In this document: positions 8,769 to 19,600 of the stretch, piece by piece | How the letters are laid out: the number at the start of each line of letters is the position of its first letter | How positions within the stretch are numbered: the stretch's first letter is position 1 | NCBI GenBank assembly: GCA_910579215.1 | Contig: CAJTTN010000013.1 | Coordinates: 1-43,084, forward strand | DNA from: an uncultured Anaeroplasmataceae bacterium | Lineage (GTDB): Bacteria; Bacillota_I; Bacilli_A; Acholeplasmatales; Anaeroplasmataceae | Direction: 5' to 3' | DNA: 43,084 bases | Made by a program: the position numbers and the translations under genes | Notes under the pieces: generated by a model | The model's input: the letters and a program-made list of their open reading frames with translations, nothing else | Databases searched by the model: none | Told to the model about the DNA's origin: nothing

Positions 8769-11577
8769 ACTTCAATAATGGTCGCAAATATTTTGCAGTA
8801 TATGACTTTTCATTTTTAATTAAGTCCTCTGGAGTGCCTTCAAAAAGGACAGTTCCTCCACGGTTTCCACCCTCAGGACCTAAATCTATTATATAATCAG
8901 CTAACTTAATTACGTCAAGATTATGCTCTATAATAATTACAGTTGCTCCTGCATCGGCTATTCTTGCTATAACCTCCATTAAACGTTTAATATCGTCTAC
9001 ATGAAGCCCTGTTGTAGGTTCATCTAAAATATAAAGAGATTTTTCTGAAATGCGTGAATGAAGTTCATAGGCAAGCTTTACTCTTTGTGCTTCCCCACCA
9101 GAAAGTGTAGTTGAGGACTGCCCAAGCTTTATATATCCTAAGCCGACATCATTAATGGTTTGAAGCTTGGCTTTAATTTTAGGAAAAGCATCAAAAAATT
9201 CTACCGCATCCTCAACTGTCATATCTAGGACATCAGCTATACTTTTACCCTTAAATTTTACATTTAATGTTTCCTGCTGATATCTTGTTCCATGGCATAC
9301 TTCACAAGGTACGAAGACATCTGGTAAAAAATGCATGGATATACGTTTGACACCATCTCCACTACAGGCTTCACAACGACCACCTCGTACATTGAATGAA
9401 AATCTAGATTTATCATAGCCCTTTATTTTAGCATCTGTAGTTTGACTGAATAGCTCGCGAATATCATCAAAAACACCTGTATAGGTTGCAGGGTTACTTC
9501 TTGGCGTTCGTCCAATTGGTTGCTGAGATATATGAACAATGCGATCAATATTATCTAGGCCATCAATTCTTTTAACCTTACCAGGAGAAACCTTTTTAGC
9601 AGAATACAATCTTACATAAGCATTCTTATATAAAACCTCATTTACTAAGGTAGATTTCCCACTTCCCGAAACGCCTGTAACACAGGTAATAACACCTAAT
9701 GGAAAGGTGACATTAATATTTTTCAGATTATTTTCCTTTGCACCAATAATTTTTATAAATTTCTTTGTTCCTTTTCTTCTTGTAGAAGGAACCTCTATCC
9801 TCATATTGCCTGCCAAATAAGCACCTGTTATACTTGATGAATTTTTCATAACCTCCTCAGGTGTTCCACAAGCAATTACTTCTCCACCATGAATACCAGC
9901 TCTTGGACCAATGTCTACCAAATAATCACAAGCCTTCATTGTCTCATCATCATGCTCTACTACTATTAAAGTATTTCCTAAATCACGCATTTCCTTTAAT
10001 GTTTTTATTAATCGCGCATTATCTCTTTGATGTAGTCCAATCGATGGCTCATCTAAAACATATAATACACCCGTTAGTCTTGATCCGATTTGAGTAGCTA
10101 AACGGATACGCTGTGCTTCTCCACCAGATAAAGTATCTGCACTACGGCTAAGCGTTAAATATTCTAATCCAACATTAATCAAAAAGGAAAGTCTATCACA
10201 AATTTCCTTAATCGCTAATTTTGAAATAACCTTTTTTTCTTCACTTAATTCTAAATTTTTAAACCAAGTATATAATTCATCAATAGGCATTGAACAAACA
10301 TCATAAATGTTTTTTTCCTCGATAAATATATTCAAAATACTTGGATTTAAACGAGCACCATTACAGGTTTCACATTGATTTTCCACCATATAATTTTCAA
10401 TCCAATCCCGAATCCAATCACTATTGGTTTCGATATAACGTCTTTGAAAATTCGTAATGATTCCCTCAAAAAATTCTTTTTTATCATGTATTCTTCCACT
10501 TGTAGAGCGCAATTTGAAATCAATGATATCCTTTGAGCCATATAAAATAACCTTTTTTTGTTCCTCAGTTAAGTCCTTAAAAGGCTTTTTCATATCGATG
10601 TGATAAAAACTACAAGTCTGTTCTAGCATAGCATTCGTCAAATTTTCTTTGTCTTGATTACGATAAGGGATAATACAGCCCTTTTCTAAAGATTTATCCT
10701 CTTCAATAACTAATTCTGGGGAAACTGTTAGCTTTTTACCTAACCCATTACAGTCTGGACAAGCGCCTAAAGGGCTATTAAAGGAAAAAATTCTAGGTTC
10801 TAAAGAGGCTAAGGAATATCCACACTCTGGACATGCATGCTTTGTAGAAAAAAACATAGGCTCATTATTACAATAAACTTGTACATATCCATTCGAAAAT
10901 TTCACAGCAATTTCTACTGCTTCAGCGATTCTACTACGAATTCCTTCTTTTAAAACAAGACGCTCCACTACAATTTCAATGGTATGCTTTTTATTTTTTT
11001 CAAGCTCCTTTTGCTGATCTAATTCAATAAGCTCTCCATCAACTATAGCTCTTACGAAGCCCTCTTGTAAATACTTAGCAAAAATTTGCTTGTGTTCTCC
11101 TTTTTCTCGAAATACTACAGGAGAAGTAATATATAGCTTTGCTCCTTCTGGTAATTCTAAAATTTTATTTACAATTTGCTCATTAGAAAAAGATGTAATG
11201 GGAATATGGTGTGTTGGACAATAGGGAGTTCCTATTCGGGCAAATAAAACACGAAGATAATCATATATCTCAGTAACTGTTCCTACGGTTGATCTCGGAT
11301 TATGACTTGCAGATTTTTGATCAATAGATATAGCTGGAGATAACCCTTCTATACTATCTACATCAGGCTTATCCATTGAACCGATAAATTGTCTAGCATA
11401 GCTTGATAAGGATTCCACAAATCTTCTTTGTCCCTCCTGATAAATTGTATCAAAGGCTAAAGAGGATTTACCAGAACCTGATAAACCTGTCATAACAATA
11501 AATTTATTTTTAGGAAGCTCGATTGAGACATTTTTCAAATTATTTTCTCTAGCACCCTTTATTACAATGTGATCCAT
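8767..11577 (-). CDS. uvrA: Excinuclease ABC subunit A
   Basis: UvrA, 936 residues, is the damage-recognition ATPase of nucleotide excision repair and works as a dimer with UvrB. Both ABC modules are present: Walker A GLSGSGKSSLAFDT (about 31-44) and GVSGSGKSTLVNEV (about 632-645). Signatures LSGGEAQRIRLA and LSGGEAQRVKLA are followed by Walker B LYVLDEPS and LYILDEPT. Zinc-binding cysteine pairs appear as CPECGY...CPDCNG, CETCNG and CEACSG...CEVCHG. Length and order match the family. GAGGTG precedes ATG; ligA ends 13 bp upstream of uvrA on the same strand. No uvrB lies next to it in this window. Confidence 0.98.
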   Translation of the reverse strand: MDHIVIKGARENNLKNVSIELPKNKFIVMTGLSGSGKSSLAFDTIYQEGQRRFVESLSSYARQFIGSMDKPDVDSIEGLSPAISIDQKSASHNPRSTVGTVTEIYDYLRVLFARIGTPYCPTHHIPITSFSNEQIVNKILELPEGAKLYITSPVVFREKGEHKQIFAKYLQEGFVRAIVDGELIELDQQKELEKNKKHTIEIVVERLVLKEGIRSRIAEAVEIAVKFSNGYVQVYCNNEPMFFSTKHACPECGYSLASLEPRIFSFNSPLGACPDCNGLGKKLTVSPELVIEEDKSLEKGCIIPYRNQDKENLTNAMLEQTCSFYHIDMKKPFKDLTEEQKKVILYGSKDIIDFKLRSTSGRIHDKKEFFEGIITNFQRRYIETNSDWIRDWIENYMVENQCETCNGARLNPSILNIFIEEKNIYDVCSMPIDELYTWFKNLELSEEKKVISKLAIKEICDRLSFLINVGLEYLTLSRSADTLSGGEAQRIRLATQIGSRLTGVLYVLDEPSIGLHQRDNARLIKTLKEMRDLGNTLIVVEHDDETMKACDYLVDIGPRAGIHGGEVIACGTPEEVMKNSSSITGAYLAGNMRIEVPSTRRKGTKKFIKIIGAKENNLKNINVTFPLGVITCVTGVSGSGKSTLVNEVLYKNAYVRLYSAKKVSPGKVKRIDGLDNIDRIVHISQQPIGRTPRSNPATYTGVFDDIRELFSQTTDAKIKGYDKSRFSFNVRGGRCEACSGDGVKRISMHFLPDVFVPCEVCHGTRYQQETLNVKFKGKSIADVLDMTVEDAVEFFDAFPKIKAKLQTINDVGLGYIKLGQSSTTLSGGEAQRVKLAYELHSRISEKSLYILDEPTTGLHVDDIKRLMEVIARIADAGATVIIIEHNLDVIKLADYIIDLGPEGGNRGGTVLFEGTPEDLIKNEKSYTAKYLRPLLK

Positions 11578-11590
11578 TTCGCACCTCGTA

Positions 11591-13567
11591 TTATTCTTTA
11601 ATTTTAGCTAAAAATTCTTGTTCCTCCATAATGTAGATTCCAAGCTTTTTTGCCTTATCATATTTACTTCCAGGGTTTGTCCCCAAAATTAAAATATCTG
11701 TTTTTGCACTTACAGAGTCAGTTAAACTTCCTCCAAATCCTTCTATCAATTTTTTAGCCTCTGTTCGGCCCATAGAATCTAAAGTTCCTGTCAAAACACA
11801 TTTCTTATTAGTAAAATAATTTTCATGTATTTTCTGAGAATCAAATTCCATTTTTAAACCCAAATTTTTAAGCTCTTCAATAAGTTGAATATTGGCTGAT
11901 TCTTGCATAAAAGCCACAAATTCATAGGCTATAGCTTCGCCAATATCGTTGATTGCAGATAATTCTTCAAAGCTAGCATGCATAAGAGCATCTATTGTCT
12001 TAAATCTTTTACATAATAAAGTAGATATTTTCGCCCCACAATGCTTTATGCCTAAGCCAAAAATAAGAAGATTTAAATTATTTTTCTTAGAACCCTCTAT
12101 GGCAGCCAAAAGATGGTCTATACTTTTAGCGCCTAGACCTGGTAAGGCTACTAGCTCATCATAATGCTGCTTTAAATTAAAGATATCGGATATGGTTTTT
12201 AGATATCCTGCCTCAAATAGCTGCTTAACTAGTTTATCTCCTAAGGAGTCAATATTATAGGCTGGCTTGGAAGCAAAATGAATTAAGCGATTAATTTGCT
12301 TTTCACTACAATTAGGATTCGTACAAAAATAGTCCGCTTCCTTTGGGTTTCTAAGTAAAGGGGTATGACAGCAAGGACACTCCTGTATCATATGGAAAGG
12401 AATTGCATCCTTAGGGCGTTCTTCTAAAATTGGTCTAACCACCTCTGGTATTACGTCACCAGCCTTGCGGATCAATACGACATCATTGATATGAATATCC
12501 TTGGCTATAATATAATCCTCATTATGTAAGGTAGCCTTAGAGATTAAAGAGCCTTGAACAAAGGCAGGCTTAAAATTAGCTACAGGCGTAATAACCCCAC
12601 TTCTACCAACCTGAAAAGTGATACCTAAAAGCTTAGTTTTAACCTCTTCTGGTGGAAATTTATAGGCAATAGCCCATTTCGGATATTTTACAGTCTCGCC
12701 TATGATAGGATATAAATTTTTTTCATTCACTTTAATTACAATCCCATCTATATCATAAGGCAAGCTTTCTCGTGTTGTCGCAATTTCATCAATATAAGAA
12801 ATAACATCCTCTATTGTTAAACACTTTCTAAAAAATGGATTGACCTTAAAGCCTAAATCTTGCATTGACTTTAAGGCCTCTATTTGCGTTTTACTTGTGT
12901 CATCTAATAAATAATACAGGAAAGCATCTAAATTCCTCTTAGCGGCAATTTTACTATCTAATTGACGAATAGATCCAGCAGCAGCATTTCTACAATTTGC
13001 AAAAAGCTCCTCTTCATTCAAAGCACGCTCTTCATTTAAAGCATGAAAGCTTTTTTTGGGCATGAAAATTTCGCCTCGAACCTCTAAGCTTTCTAAAGTT
13101 CTTAGGCGTAAAGGGATACTCTTTATTGTTTTTACATTGCTTGTGATATTTTCTCCAATTTCGCCATTTCCTCTTGTAGCACCCTGAACTAAAATACCAT
13201 TTTCATATCGTAAGGAAACAGATAAGCCATCAATTTTAAGCTCACAGCAATAGGTAGCCTCTGGAGCTGATTTTCTAACTCTACTATCAAAATCCCTTAA
13301 TTCATCAAAGTTAAATGCATCACTTAAACTCATCATTTTAGAGGTATGTACAACCTTTTCAAATTTTGATAATACCTCTCCCCCAATTTTATTTGTGGGA
13401 GAATCTATAGTTTTCAATTCAGGATATTCATTTTCTAAACGAATAAGCTCCTCCATAAGTCGATCATATTCATAATCCTCCATTGTTGGCTGATCTAGAA
13501 CATAATACTGATAGGAAGCCTGATTTAATATTTCCTTTAATTGATTTATTCTATCTAAAGCTATCAC
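11591..13567 (-). CDS. ligA: NAD-dependent DNA ligase
   Basis: LigA seals nicks in replication and repair using NAD. With the start chosen here it has 658 residues, close to the usual 665-670. Seen are the Ia domain (YVLDQPTMEDYEYDRLM), the adenylation motif with catalytic lysine ELKIDGLSV (Lys111), the OB-fold region (VGRSGVITPVANF), the four-cysteine zinc finger (CPCC...CTNPNCSEKQ), HhH repeats and a C-terminal BRCT domain (KKCVLTGTLDSMGRTEA). The frame is open back to an ATG overlapping nrdG by 4 bp, but the 29 extra residues are unlike LigA. A perfect extended -10 promoter falls inside them, so GTG at 13567, preceded by GAGGGA, is preferred. Confidence 0.94.
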   Translation of the reverse strand: MIALDRINQLKEILNQASYQYYVLDQPTMEDYEYDRLMEELIRLENEYPELKTIDSPTNKIGGEVLSKFEKVVHTSKMMSLSDAFNFDELRDFDSRVRKSAPEATYCCELKIDGLSVSLRYENGILVQGATRGNGEIGENITSNVKTIKSIPLRLRTLESLEVRGEIFMPKKSFHALNEERALNEEELFANCRNAAAGSIRQLDSKIAAKRNLDAFLYYLLDDTSKTQIEALKSMQDLGFKVNPFFRKCLTIEDVISYIDEIATTRESLPYDIDGIVIKVNEKNLYPIIGETVKYPKWAIAYKFPPEEVKTKLLGITFQVGRSGVITPVANFKPAFVQGSLISKATLHNEDYIIAKDIHINDVVLIRKAGDVIPEVVRPILEERPKDAIPFHMIQECPCCHTPLLRNPKEADYFCTNPNCSEKQINRLIHFASKPAYNIDSLGDKLVKQLFEAGYLKTISDIFNLKQHYDELVALPGLGAKSIDHLLAAIEGSKKNNLNLLIFGLGIKHCGAKISTLLCKRFKTIDALMHASFEELSAINDIGEAIAYEFVAFMQESANIQLIEELKNLGLKMEFDSQKIHENYFTNKKCVLTGTLDSMGRTEAKKLIEGFGGSLTDSVSAKTDILILGTNPGSKYDKAKKLGIYIMEEQEFLAKIKE

Positions 13568-13606
13568 AAAAAATCCCTCATTTATAAGTTTTTCATATTT
13601 ATCTTG

Positions 13607-13617
13607 ATTATACCATA
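13607..13617 (-). promoter_or_regulatory. Extended -10 promoter of ligA
   Basis: On the minus strand this reads TATGGTATAAT, a full TRTGnTATAAT extended -10 element. Transcription would begin near 13600, about 33 bases before the GTG start of ligA. No good -35 is visible, as expected for extended -10 promoters. Confidence 0.6.
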
Positions 13618-13650
13618 AAATGGAAAAATTGTGGATATTTTGGCCACAAT

Positions 13651-14172
13651 TCATTGAAAATTAAATAATACTATTTTTTTTTCTAATAGTGTTTTTTTTA
13701 GATCAATAACACGCTGATTAGATGATCCCCTGAATTTTAATGTTATATCCTTAAGTTCCTCTATAAACTTACCATCAACTATAACATCAATGTAAGATAG
13801 CATTTCATCTGTAACCGCTGTATGTGCTTTTCCTTTGATTAAATCCTTTTCTAAGGTATATCCCGTATAGCACCAAATATCTTTTTCTGGAACCTCTTTT
13901 TTTACTCTTCTTAAAAAGGAAATGAGTCCTTCTTGATTTTGAGGCTCCATAGGCTCCCCGCCAAGAAGAGTAAGACCTGTAATCATAGATTGCTTTAAGG
14001 ACTTTATAATTTCATCCTCCACCTCAATTGTAAAGGGATTTCCATAATGAAAATCCCATGCAATTGCATTGAAGCAATTCTTACAATGATGTGTACATCC
14101 GCTGACAAATAAAGATACTCTTACACCTAATCCATTTGCTATATCAAATTTTTTGATTGAAGCATAATTCAT
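13651..14172 (-). CDS. nrdG: Anaerobic ribonucleotide reductase activating protein
   Basis: NrdG is a radical SAM enzyme that installs the glycyl radical on NrdD. The 173-residue protein has the iron-sulphur cysteine motif CTHHCKNC (Cys26, Cys30, Cys33), followed by FNAIAWDF and the SAM-binding segment LLGGEPMEPQN. ATG overlaps the nrdD stop by one base (TAATG), so the pair is translationally coupled. The 3' end overlaps a possible upstream extension of ligA by 4 bp, but ligA probably uses its own promoter. Confidence 0.96.
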   Translation of the reverse strand: MNYASIKKFDIANGLGVRVSLFVSGCTHHCKNCFNAIAWDFHYGNPFTIEVEDEIIKSLKQSMITGLTLLGGEPMEPQNQEGLISFLRRVKKEVPEKDIWCYTGYTLEKDLIKGKAHTAVTDEMLSYIDVIVDGKFIEELKDITLKFRGSSNQRVIDLKKTLLEKKIVLFNFQ

Positions 14173-16385
14173 TATAAATGTAGGACTCTTTCTTTAATTT
14201 CTTGGGTTCTGCCCTGATTCCAAAATTGTGTACCAATATAGCCACAGGTTCTACGAGCAACATTTAATTTAGTCTCATCCGTATTTCCACAATTTGGACA
14301 CTTCCAAATAAGCTTATCATCTGCATCAGTTACAATTATGATTTCTCCCGTATAGCCACAGCACTGACAGAAATCACTTTTGGTATTTAATTCTGCATAC
14401 ATAATAGTGTCATAGATATGTCTCATCAAGGCTAAAACTGCTGGTATATTATTTTGTAAATTAGGAACCTCAACATAACTAACGGCTCCACCAGGAGATA
14501 GCTTTTGAAATTTAGATTCTATAGTTAATTTATTAAAGGCATCAATTTCCTCAGTAACATGAATATGGTAACTATTTGTAATGTAGTTCTTATCTGTAAC
14601 ACCTGGAATTATTCCAAATCTTTTTTGTAGGCACTTAGCAAATTTATACGTTGTTGATTCTAATGGTGTACCATAAACACTAAAAGCAATATTCGTTTCC
14701 TTACGCCACTTTGCACAAGCATCATTTAAGACCTGCATGATCTGAAGGCCTAGCTTAGTTCCAGCTTCTGTTGTATGTGACTCATCAATTAAATATTTGA
14801 CACATTCGCTTAAACCAGCGTAGCCTAAAGAAATCGTAGAATATCCATCAAAAAGTAATCGATCTATTACTTCTCCTTTTTTTAGTCTTGCAAGCCCACC
14901 ATGCTGCCACAAAATAGGTGCAACATCTGATGGAGTTCCTAATAATCTCTTATGACGGCACATTAAAGCACGATAGCATAGCTCTAGGCGCTCCTTCATA
15001 ATTTGCCAAAATTTATCCATATCTTTTCCAGAAGAACATGCAACATCTACAAGATTTAAGGTAACAACCCCTTGGTTAAATCTACCATAATATTTACCTT
15101 TTCCTTCAACATAATTCTGAGCATTTGCTATATTTCCTAAATGAATTGTTGTATCTGGAGTAAGAAAAGAACGACAGCCCATACAAGGATAGCAATCTCC
15201 TTCACCATTTTCATTTATTTTTAAATTTTTCATAACCTTTTCAGAAATATAATCTGGCACCATACGCTTAGCTGTACACTTAGCAGCAAGTTCTGTTAAA
15301 TAATAATATTTAGAATCAGGATGAATGTTGTTTTCCTCTAACACATATATCAATTTAGGAAAAGCTGGAGTAATATATACTCCCTTTTCATTTTTAACTC
15401 CTAAGATTCTTTGGTGAAGCATCTCTTCAATAATCATCGCCAAGTCATCTCTTGTTTGTCCTTCAGGAACCTCATTTAAGTACATATATACTGTAACAAA
15501 AGGAGCTTGTCCATTAGTCGTCATAAGGGTAACAACCTGATATTGTATAATTTGACAGCTTTTTTTTATTTCGCTTCTTACACGCATCTCTGCTACCTTT
15601 GCGATTTGTTCATCTGTAGCCTTGATATCCTGCTCCTGAAATTCTTTTATAACCTCTTTTATAATCTTTTGTCTTGAAACATCAACAAAAGGGGCTAAAT
15701 GAGATAAGGTGATAGACTGTCCACCATATTGGCTTGAAGCAATTTGGGCAATAATTTGTGTTGCTACATTACATGCTGTAGAAAAGCTCTTTGGTCTTTC
15801 TATCATAGTCTCACTTATAACGGTTCCATTTTGAAGCATATCCTCAAGATTTACTAAACAGCAATTGTGCATATGTTGAGCAAAATAATCACTATCATGG
15901 AAATGAATTACACCTTCTTCATGTGCTTTTACAATCTCCTCAGGTAATAAAAACCTTTTTGTAATATCTTTACTAACCTCACCAGCCATATAATCACGTT
16001 GAACACTATTCACAGTTGGATTTTTATTTGAGTTCTCTTGTTTAACCTCTTCATTATTACATTCAATAAGACTGAGAATTTGCTCATCTGTTGAATTTGA
16101 TTTACGTACCAAAGCACGCTTATAACGATAGGTAATATATTTTCGTGCTACATTATATGCATGAACCTTCATAAGTTCATTTTCTACAAGATTCTGAATT
16201 TCTTCTACACCTAATGCATACTTTGCCTTTTTACATGCCTTTGAAACATTATTAGAAAGCTCTAAAATCATCTCTTCAGAAAGCTGCTCTTTTTCCATCA
16301 CTTCACTATTCGCCTTACGAATAGCTTCTGTAATTTTTTTAATATCAAATTTTACTTCTGTTCCACTTCTTTTGATGATTTTCAT
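14172..16385 (-). CDS. nrdD: Anaerobic ribonucleoside-triphosphate reductase
   Basis: NrdD is the class III ribonucleotide reductase, making deoxyribonucleoside triphosphates without oxygen. It has 737 residues from the chosen start. Residues 1-95 form the ATP-cone allosteric domain (IIKRSGTEVKFDIKKITEAI). The catalytic barrel includes HFHDSDYFAQHMHNCCLVNL and PCMGCRS. The C-terminal zinc site is CQCC...CPNC, and the glycyl radical loop is RRTCGYIGTQFWNQGR at the end. A TTG at 16400 opens the frame earlier, but it lies inside the GGAGGG ribosome binding site, so ATG at 16385, 7 bases downstream of it, is chosen. It forms an operon with nrdG. Confidence 0.97.
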   Translation of the reverse strand: MKIIKRSGTEVKFDIKKITEAIRKANSEVMEKEQLSEEMILELSNNVSKACKKAKYALGVEEIQNLVENELMKVHAYNVARKYITYRYKRALVRKSNSTDEQILSLIECNNEEVKQENSNKNPTVNSVQRDYMAGEVSKDITKRFLLPEEIVKAHEEGVIHFHDSDYFAQHMHNCCLVNLEDMLQNGTVISETMIERPKSFSTACNVATQIIAQIASSQYGGQSITLSHLAPFVDVSRQKIIKEVIKEFQEQDIKATDEQIAKVAEMRVRSEIKKSCQIIQYQVVTLMTTNGQAPFVTVYMYLNEVPEGQTRDDLAMIIEEMLHQRILGVKNEKGVYITPAFPKLIYVLEENNIHPDSKYYYLTELAAKCTAKRMVPDYISEKVMKNLKINENGEGDCYPCMGCRSFLTPDTTIHLGNIANAQNYVEGKGKYYGRFNQGVVTLNLVDVACSSGKDMDKFWQIMKERLELCYRALMCRHKRLLGTPSDVAPILWQHGGLARLKKGEVIDRLLFDGYSTISLGYAGLSECVKYLIDESHTTEAGTKLGLQIMQVLNDACAKWRKETNIAFSVYGTPLESTTYKFAKCLQKRFGIIPGVTDKNYITNSYHIHVTEEIDAFNKLTIESKFQKLSPGGAVSYVEVPNLQNNIPAVLALMRHIYDTIMYAELNTKSDFCQCCGYTGEIIIVTDADDKLIWKCPNCGNTDETKLNVARRTCGYIGTQFWNQGRTQEIKERVLHL

Positions 16386-16432
16386 AGTTACACCCTCCAA
16401 TATAATTCACTTAAATTGACTAAAGTAACTAC

Positions 16433-16461
16433 ATAATAGCACCTAAAAATAATGAAAACAA
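16433..16461 (-). promoter_or_regulatory. Probable promoter of nrdDG
   Basis: On the minus strand a TTGTTT -35 and TATTAT -10 are 17 bases apart, and the -10 is preceded by TGC, giving an extended -10. It lies about 50 bases before the nrdD start. I looked for paired NrdR-box palindromes in 16386-16580 and saw none that I trust. Confidence 0.5.
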
Positions 16462-16580
16462 TATGAAAGCATTATTATTATTCTATTTAATTTTTTTATC
16501 TTTTTCCATAAATAAATTTTATAGTTTTTGGTATTGACAAGCGAATTGTAAGGTTTACTTTACAGATTTATGACAAAAAA

Positions 16581-16605
16581 TAGGGGTTTTCGGTAAAAAC
16601 CCCTA
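16581..16605 (-). terminator. Rho-independent terminator of the giant repeat-protein gene
   Basis: A 10-bp stem TAGGGGTTTT / AAAACCCCTA with a short loop is followed on the minus strand by a T-run (plus-strand A-run at 16575-16580). It lies about 70 bp beyond the stop of the 1629-residue protein gene and separates it from nrdD. Confidence 0.85.
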
Positions 16606-16677
16606 GGAAATCCATAAATTTTATTTATAATAGATTTTTTCCATATTTTGGTAGAAATAAGCCAAATTTTAGCCTTA

Positions 16678-19600
16678 TTAGAATTGCAAAGTATGTTGTA
16701 GCGCTAAAATATCTTCTGCCATAAACACTCTACCAAAGGAGGTAATCAATTCAAAGGAGGTGTACAAATCAACCTCAAAGGCTGGATACTTTATTACATA
16801 TTTACCTGGAAGCAATGCATGAGCATATTGATAGGAAACTGCATTTCCGTCTATAATTATAGTAGCCATTGCTTGAGAAGAAAGAAACATTTGATAAGCT
16901 TGTGTTTTTATTCCGCTAAAGGAAATCTCCTCACTCAAGGTTCTAGAAATTATTGATCTATATACATCAGATTTTGAAATGGCTTCTAAGACCTCAATTT
17001 TATTCTCCATAGCTATAATATCTCCAACGTCTAAAATTAAATTATCAAAATTCCCTTGTTCTGGATTTAATAGCTCTATTCCTCTTATAATATTTAATAT
17101 TTCTGTTCCACTTAATATGCCAACCTGATTATTTTTATAATGATACTCTGTGAAGATATTAGCACTAGACACTTCTATCGAAACCTTTTCCTGTCTAAGA
17201 ACTCTTTCTGATATAGTTGCTCGTAAAATGATACTATTAAGAAGTGCCTGCTTTTGTAAAGTCGTTGTAGGTAAAATTATAGTTTCAAAGCTCAGATGCA
17301 TTGGATCAGAAATTCCCATTCCAACGGTCAAAGCTAACAGTAAATTTGCAAGCTCTTCTTGCATAATATAGGCTTCCTCACTATACAAGCCTTGGAATAA
17401 ATAAGGAGTTAATACTTCATCTAATACTATTATAATAGAATCCTCTGTTATAATTTTAGAAGATAGGGTTGCAGAAACGATTAAGGAGGTAGTCATTATA
17501 GTGGCAGCCTCTATTGTAGTAGGTAATATTAAATGATTTAAATCATAATTTGATCCACTAATAGCTTCATCTGATGTTACTAAAATAGCTTGTAAAAATG
17601 AACGCAATTCTTCTTTAACTATAATACTTTGGGAGTTGCTTTTAATTGTCCTTATTTCTTTTACAACATTATTAGGAATAACCAAATTCTCTACTGTTAA
17701 AAATTTATTAGCTATTGTTGCCTGTAAAATATAAGAAGCTAATAGGTTATCTACTTTATTAGAAGTTATAGAAAATTCTTGTAATAGTGTATTTAAATGA
17801 TTGCCCTCTATAGATTCCGTTTCAAATAATACAAATAAGGCATTCATAAATAATTTAAGTTCTAATTTGTCTATTAAAGTGCCCTCTTTAGCATTTAAAA
17901 GTCCTTCAGTCAAAACAACATCTTGTGGGATTATAAGCTCCTCAACATCTACAACATTGGAAGAAATCGTAGCTCTTAATATTTCTGATTCTAAGAGTAT
18001 ATTTATATCAACTACTTCTAAAGCAATTGTATTTAATTGCTGATTTATAGAGTTGACAGTAATCTCATCTTGATTTAATAAAGCAAATAAAGCTTGGAAA
18101 ACTTTTTGTAATTCTGAGCCATTTATTAAATAGCTATCCCCCTTATTTACATAGGATATCTCTTGACCTTGATTTTGAGGAATATATAATTGCTCTAATG
18201 CAATCATTTTTTCAGAAATTGTAGCACGCATAATGATAGAAGCTAATACCTCATGGGTAGCCTCTTCCTTAAAATAAATATCAAACAAATTACTATCCAA
18301 CTCATTTGCTATGATTTCTGACCGATTAAAGAGCTTAAAAATTGATTGAAAGAAAGCTTCTAATTCAGATACTTCAATTAATTCATCAGTATAAATGGAC
18401 ACTGGAACATTAAAAATATTAATAATTTGATTACTGATAGAGGCATTTAAAATGGCTGATGTGCAAAGCGTTCCTACCTCATTTTCTTTAATTTTTAAAT
18501 TGTTTTGTAAATTTTTCAAATCAAAATCATCTGGTATTCTTCCTGTTTCATCCTTTTCAATTAATGTTTCTATTGCAGAAAGCATAAGAAATAACTCATC
18601 ATCCTCTGAACCTATAGAGGTACCAAACCAAACGTTATTATTTAATACTACCTCTGTCTTTATTTTTTCAAAGTCCTCTTGATATTTTCTAGGAACAACT
18701 AAAAAGCCAGACTCCTCATACTTAAGCATCATTTGTACTAATGTAGCAGTTATGGTTTTATTTTTGCTTATTTCTGCCTTATTTTCAAATATTGCGTTAT
18801 AATCCACTTTGACTTGATCCTGCTCATCAAAATCAACAATTGTCTTAATATCAACAAATATTTCACTTAGCTCACGAGCAGAAATAACATCTACAGTTTT
18901 TGCAGTAGTTGTTTTTGCAGCTAATAGTTCTATTGAACTCCTTGCTACGACAATTTCAAAATCATTGCTTCCTAAGGTAGTAATCATATCACTAATTGTA
19001 TAACGTAATACTTTAGAAGTGCAAATCATCTCCAAGATTGAATTATCTAAGCCTATTAAGGTTGAGGCCTTTATGCTACCATTCATTAAGTCATTGATTA
19101 AGGTTTTATCACTCTCAGCCATATGATATACAGCGTTAATGAGTATCTCAATTTCTCCTTTAGCATCAGAAGATAACCATTGTTCTGGTTGATCAAACAT
19201 CTCAGGTAAAACAATAACATTTTGTTCTGTCGATATACCTATAATAATATTAGCCATCGTTCCTTGTAATAATAATGATTTATCAATGGTTTCTCTAATA
19301 TATTGATTTGTCAAAATAGTTGCATAGTCTATTTCATTAGGGTTTTTAATTAATTCAACAATTAATTCCTTACAATTAGAAAGCAAATCAGTAATCGTTT
19401 TAATCTCAGTTTGCTTAATCATTTTATAAACCCTTAAATTCTCGCCAGTCCCCTCTGTAATATATTCAATCGTTTCATTTGGCAAGTATAGCTTAAACGC
19501 TCCAAATTCAGCATAGGTTAAATAGGTAGAAACCATATAATATAATAATTTAGAATCCAACAAAACATCTAAAATAGTTTTTGACTCATAAATATTTACT

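Noticed and set aside
16386..16580. NrdR-box pair or riboswitch upstream of nrdD
   Set aside because: The AT-rich region shows a plausible promoter, but no pair of NrdR-type palindromes and no conserved riboswitch core could be recognised.
17150..18682. Plus-strand frames opposite the giant repeat gene
   Set aside because: They recur at the same phase opposite the repeats and are mirror products of the repeat coding, not genes.
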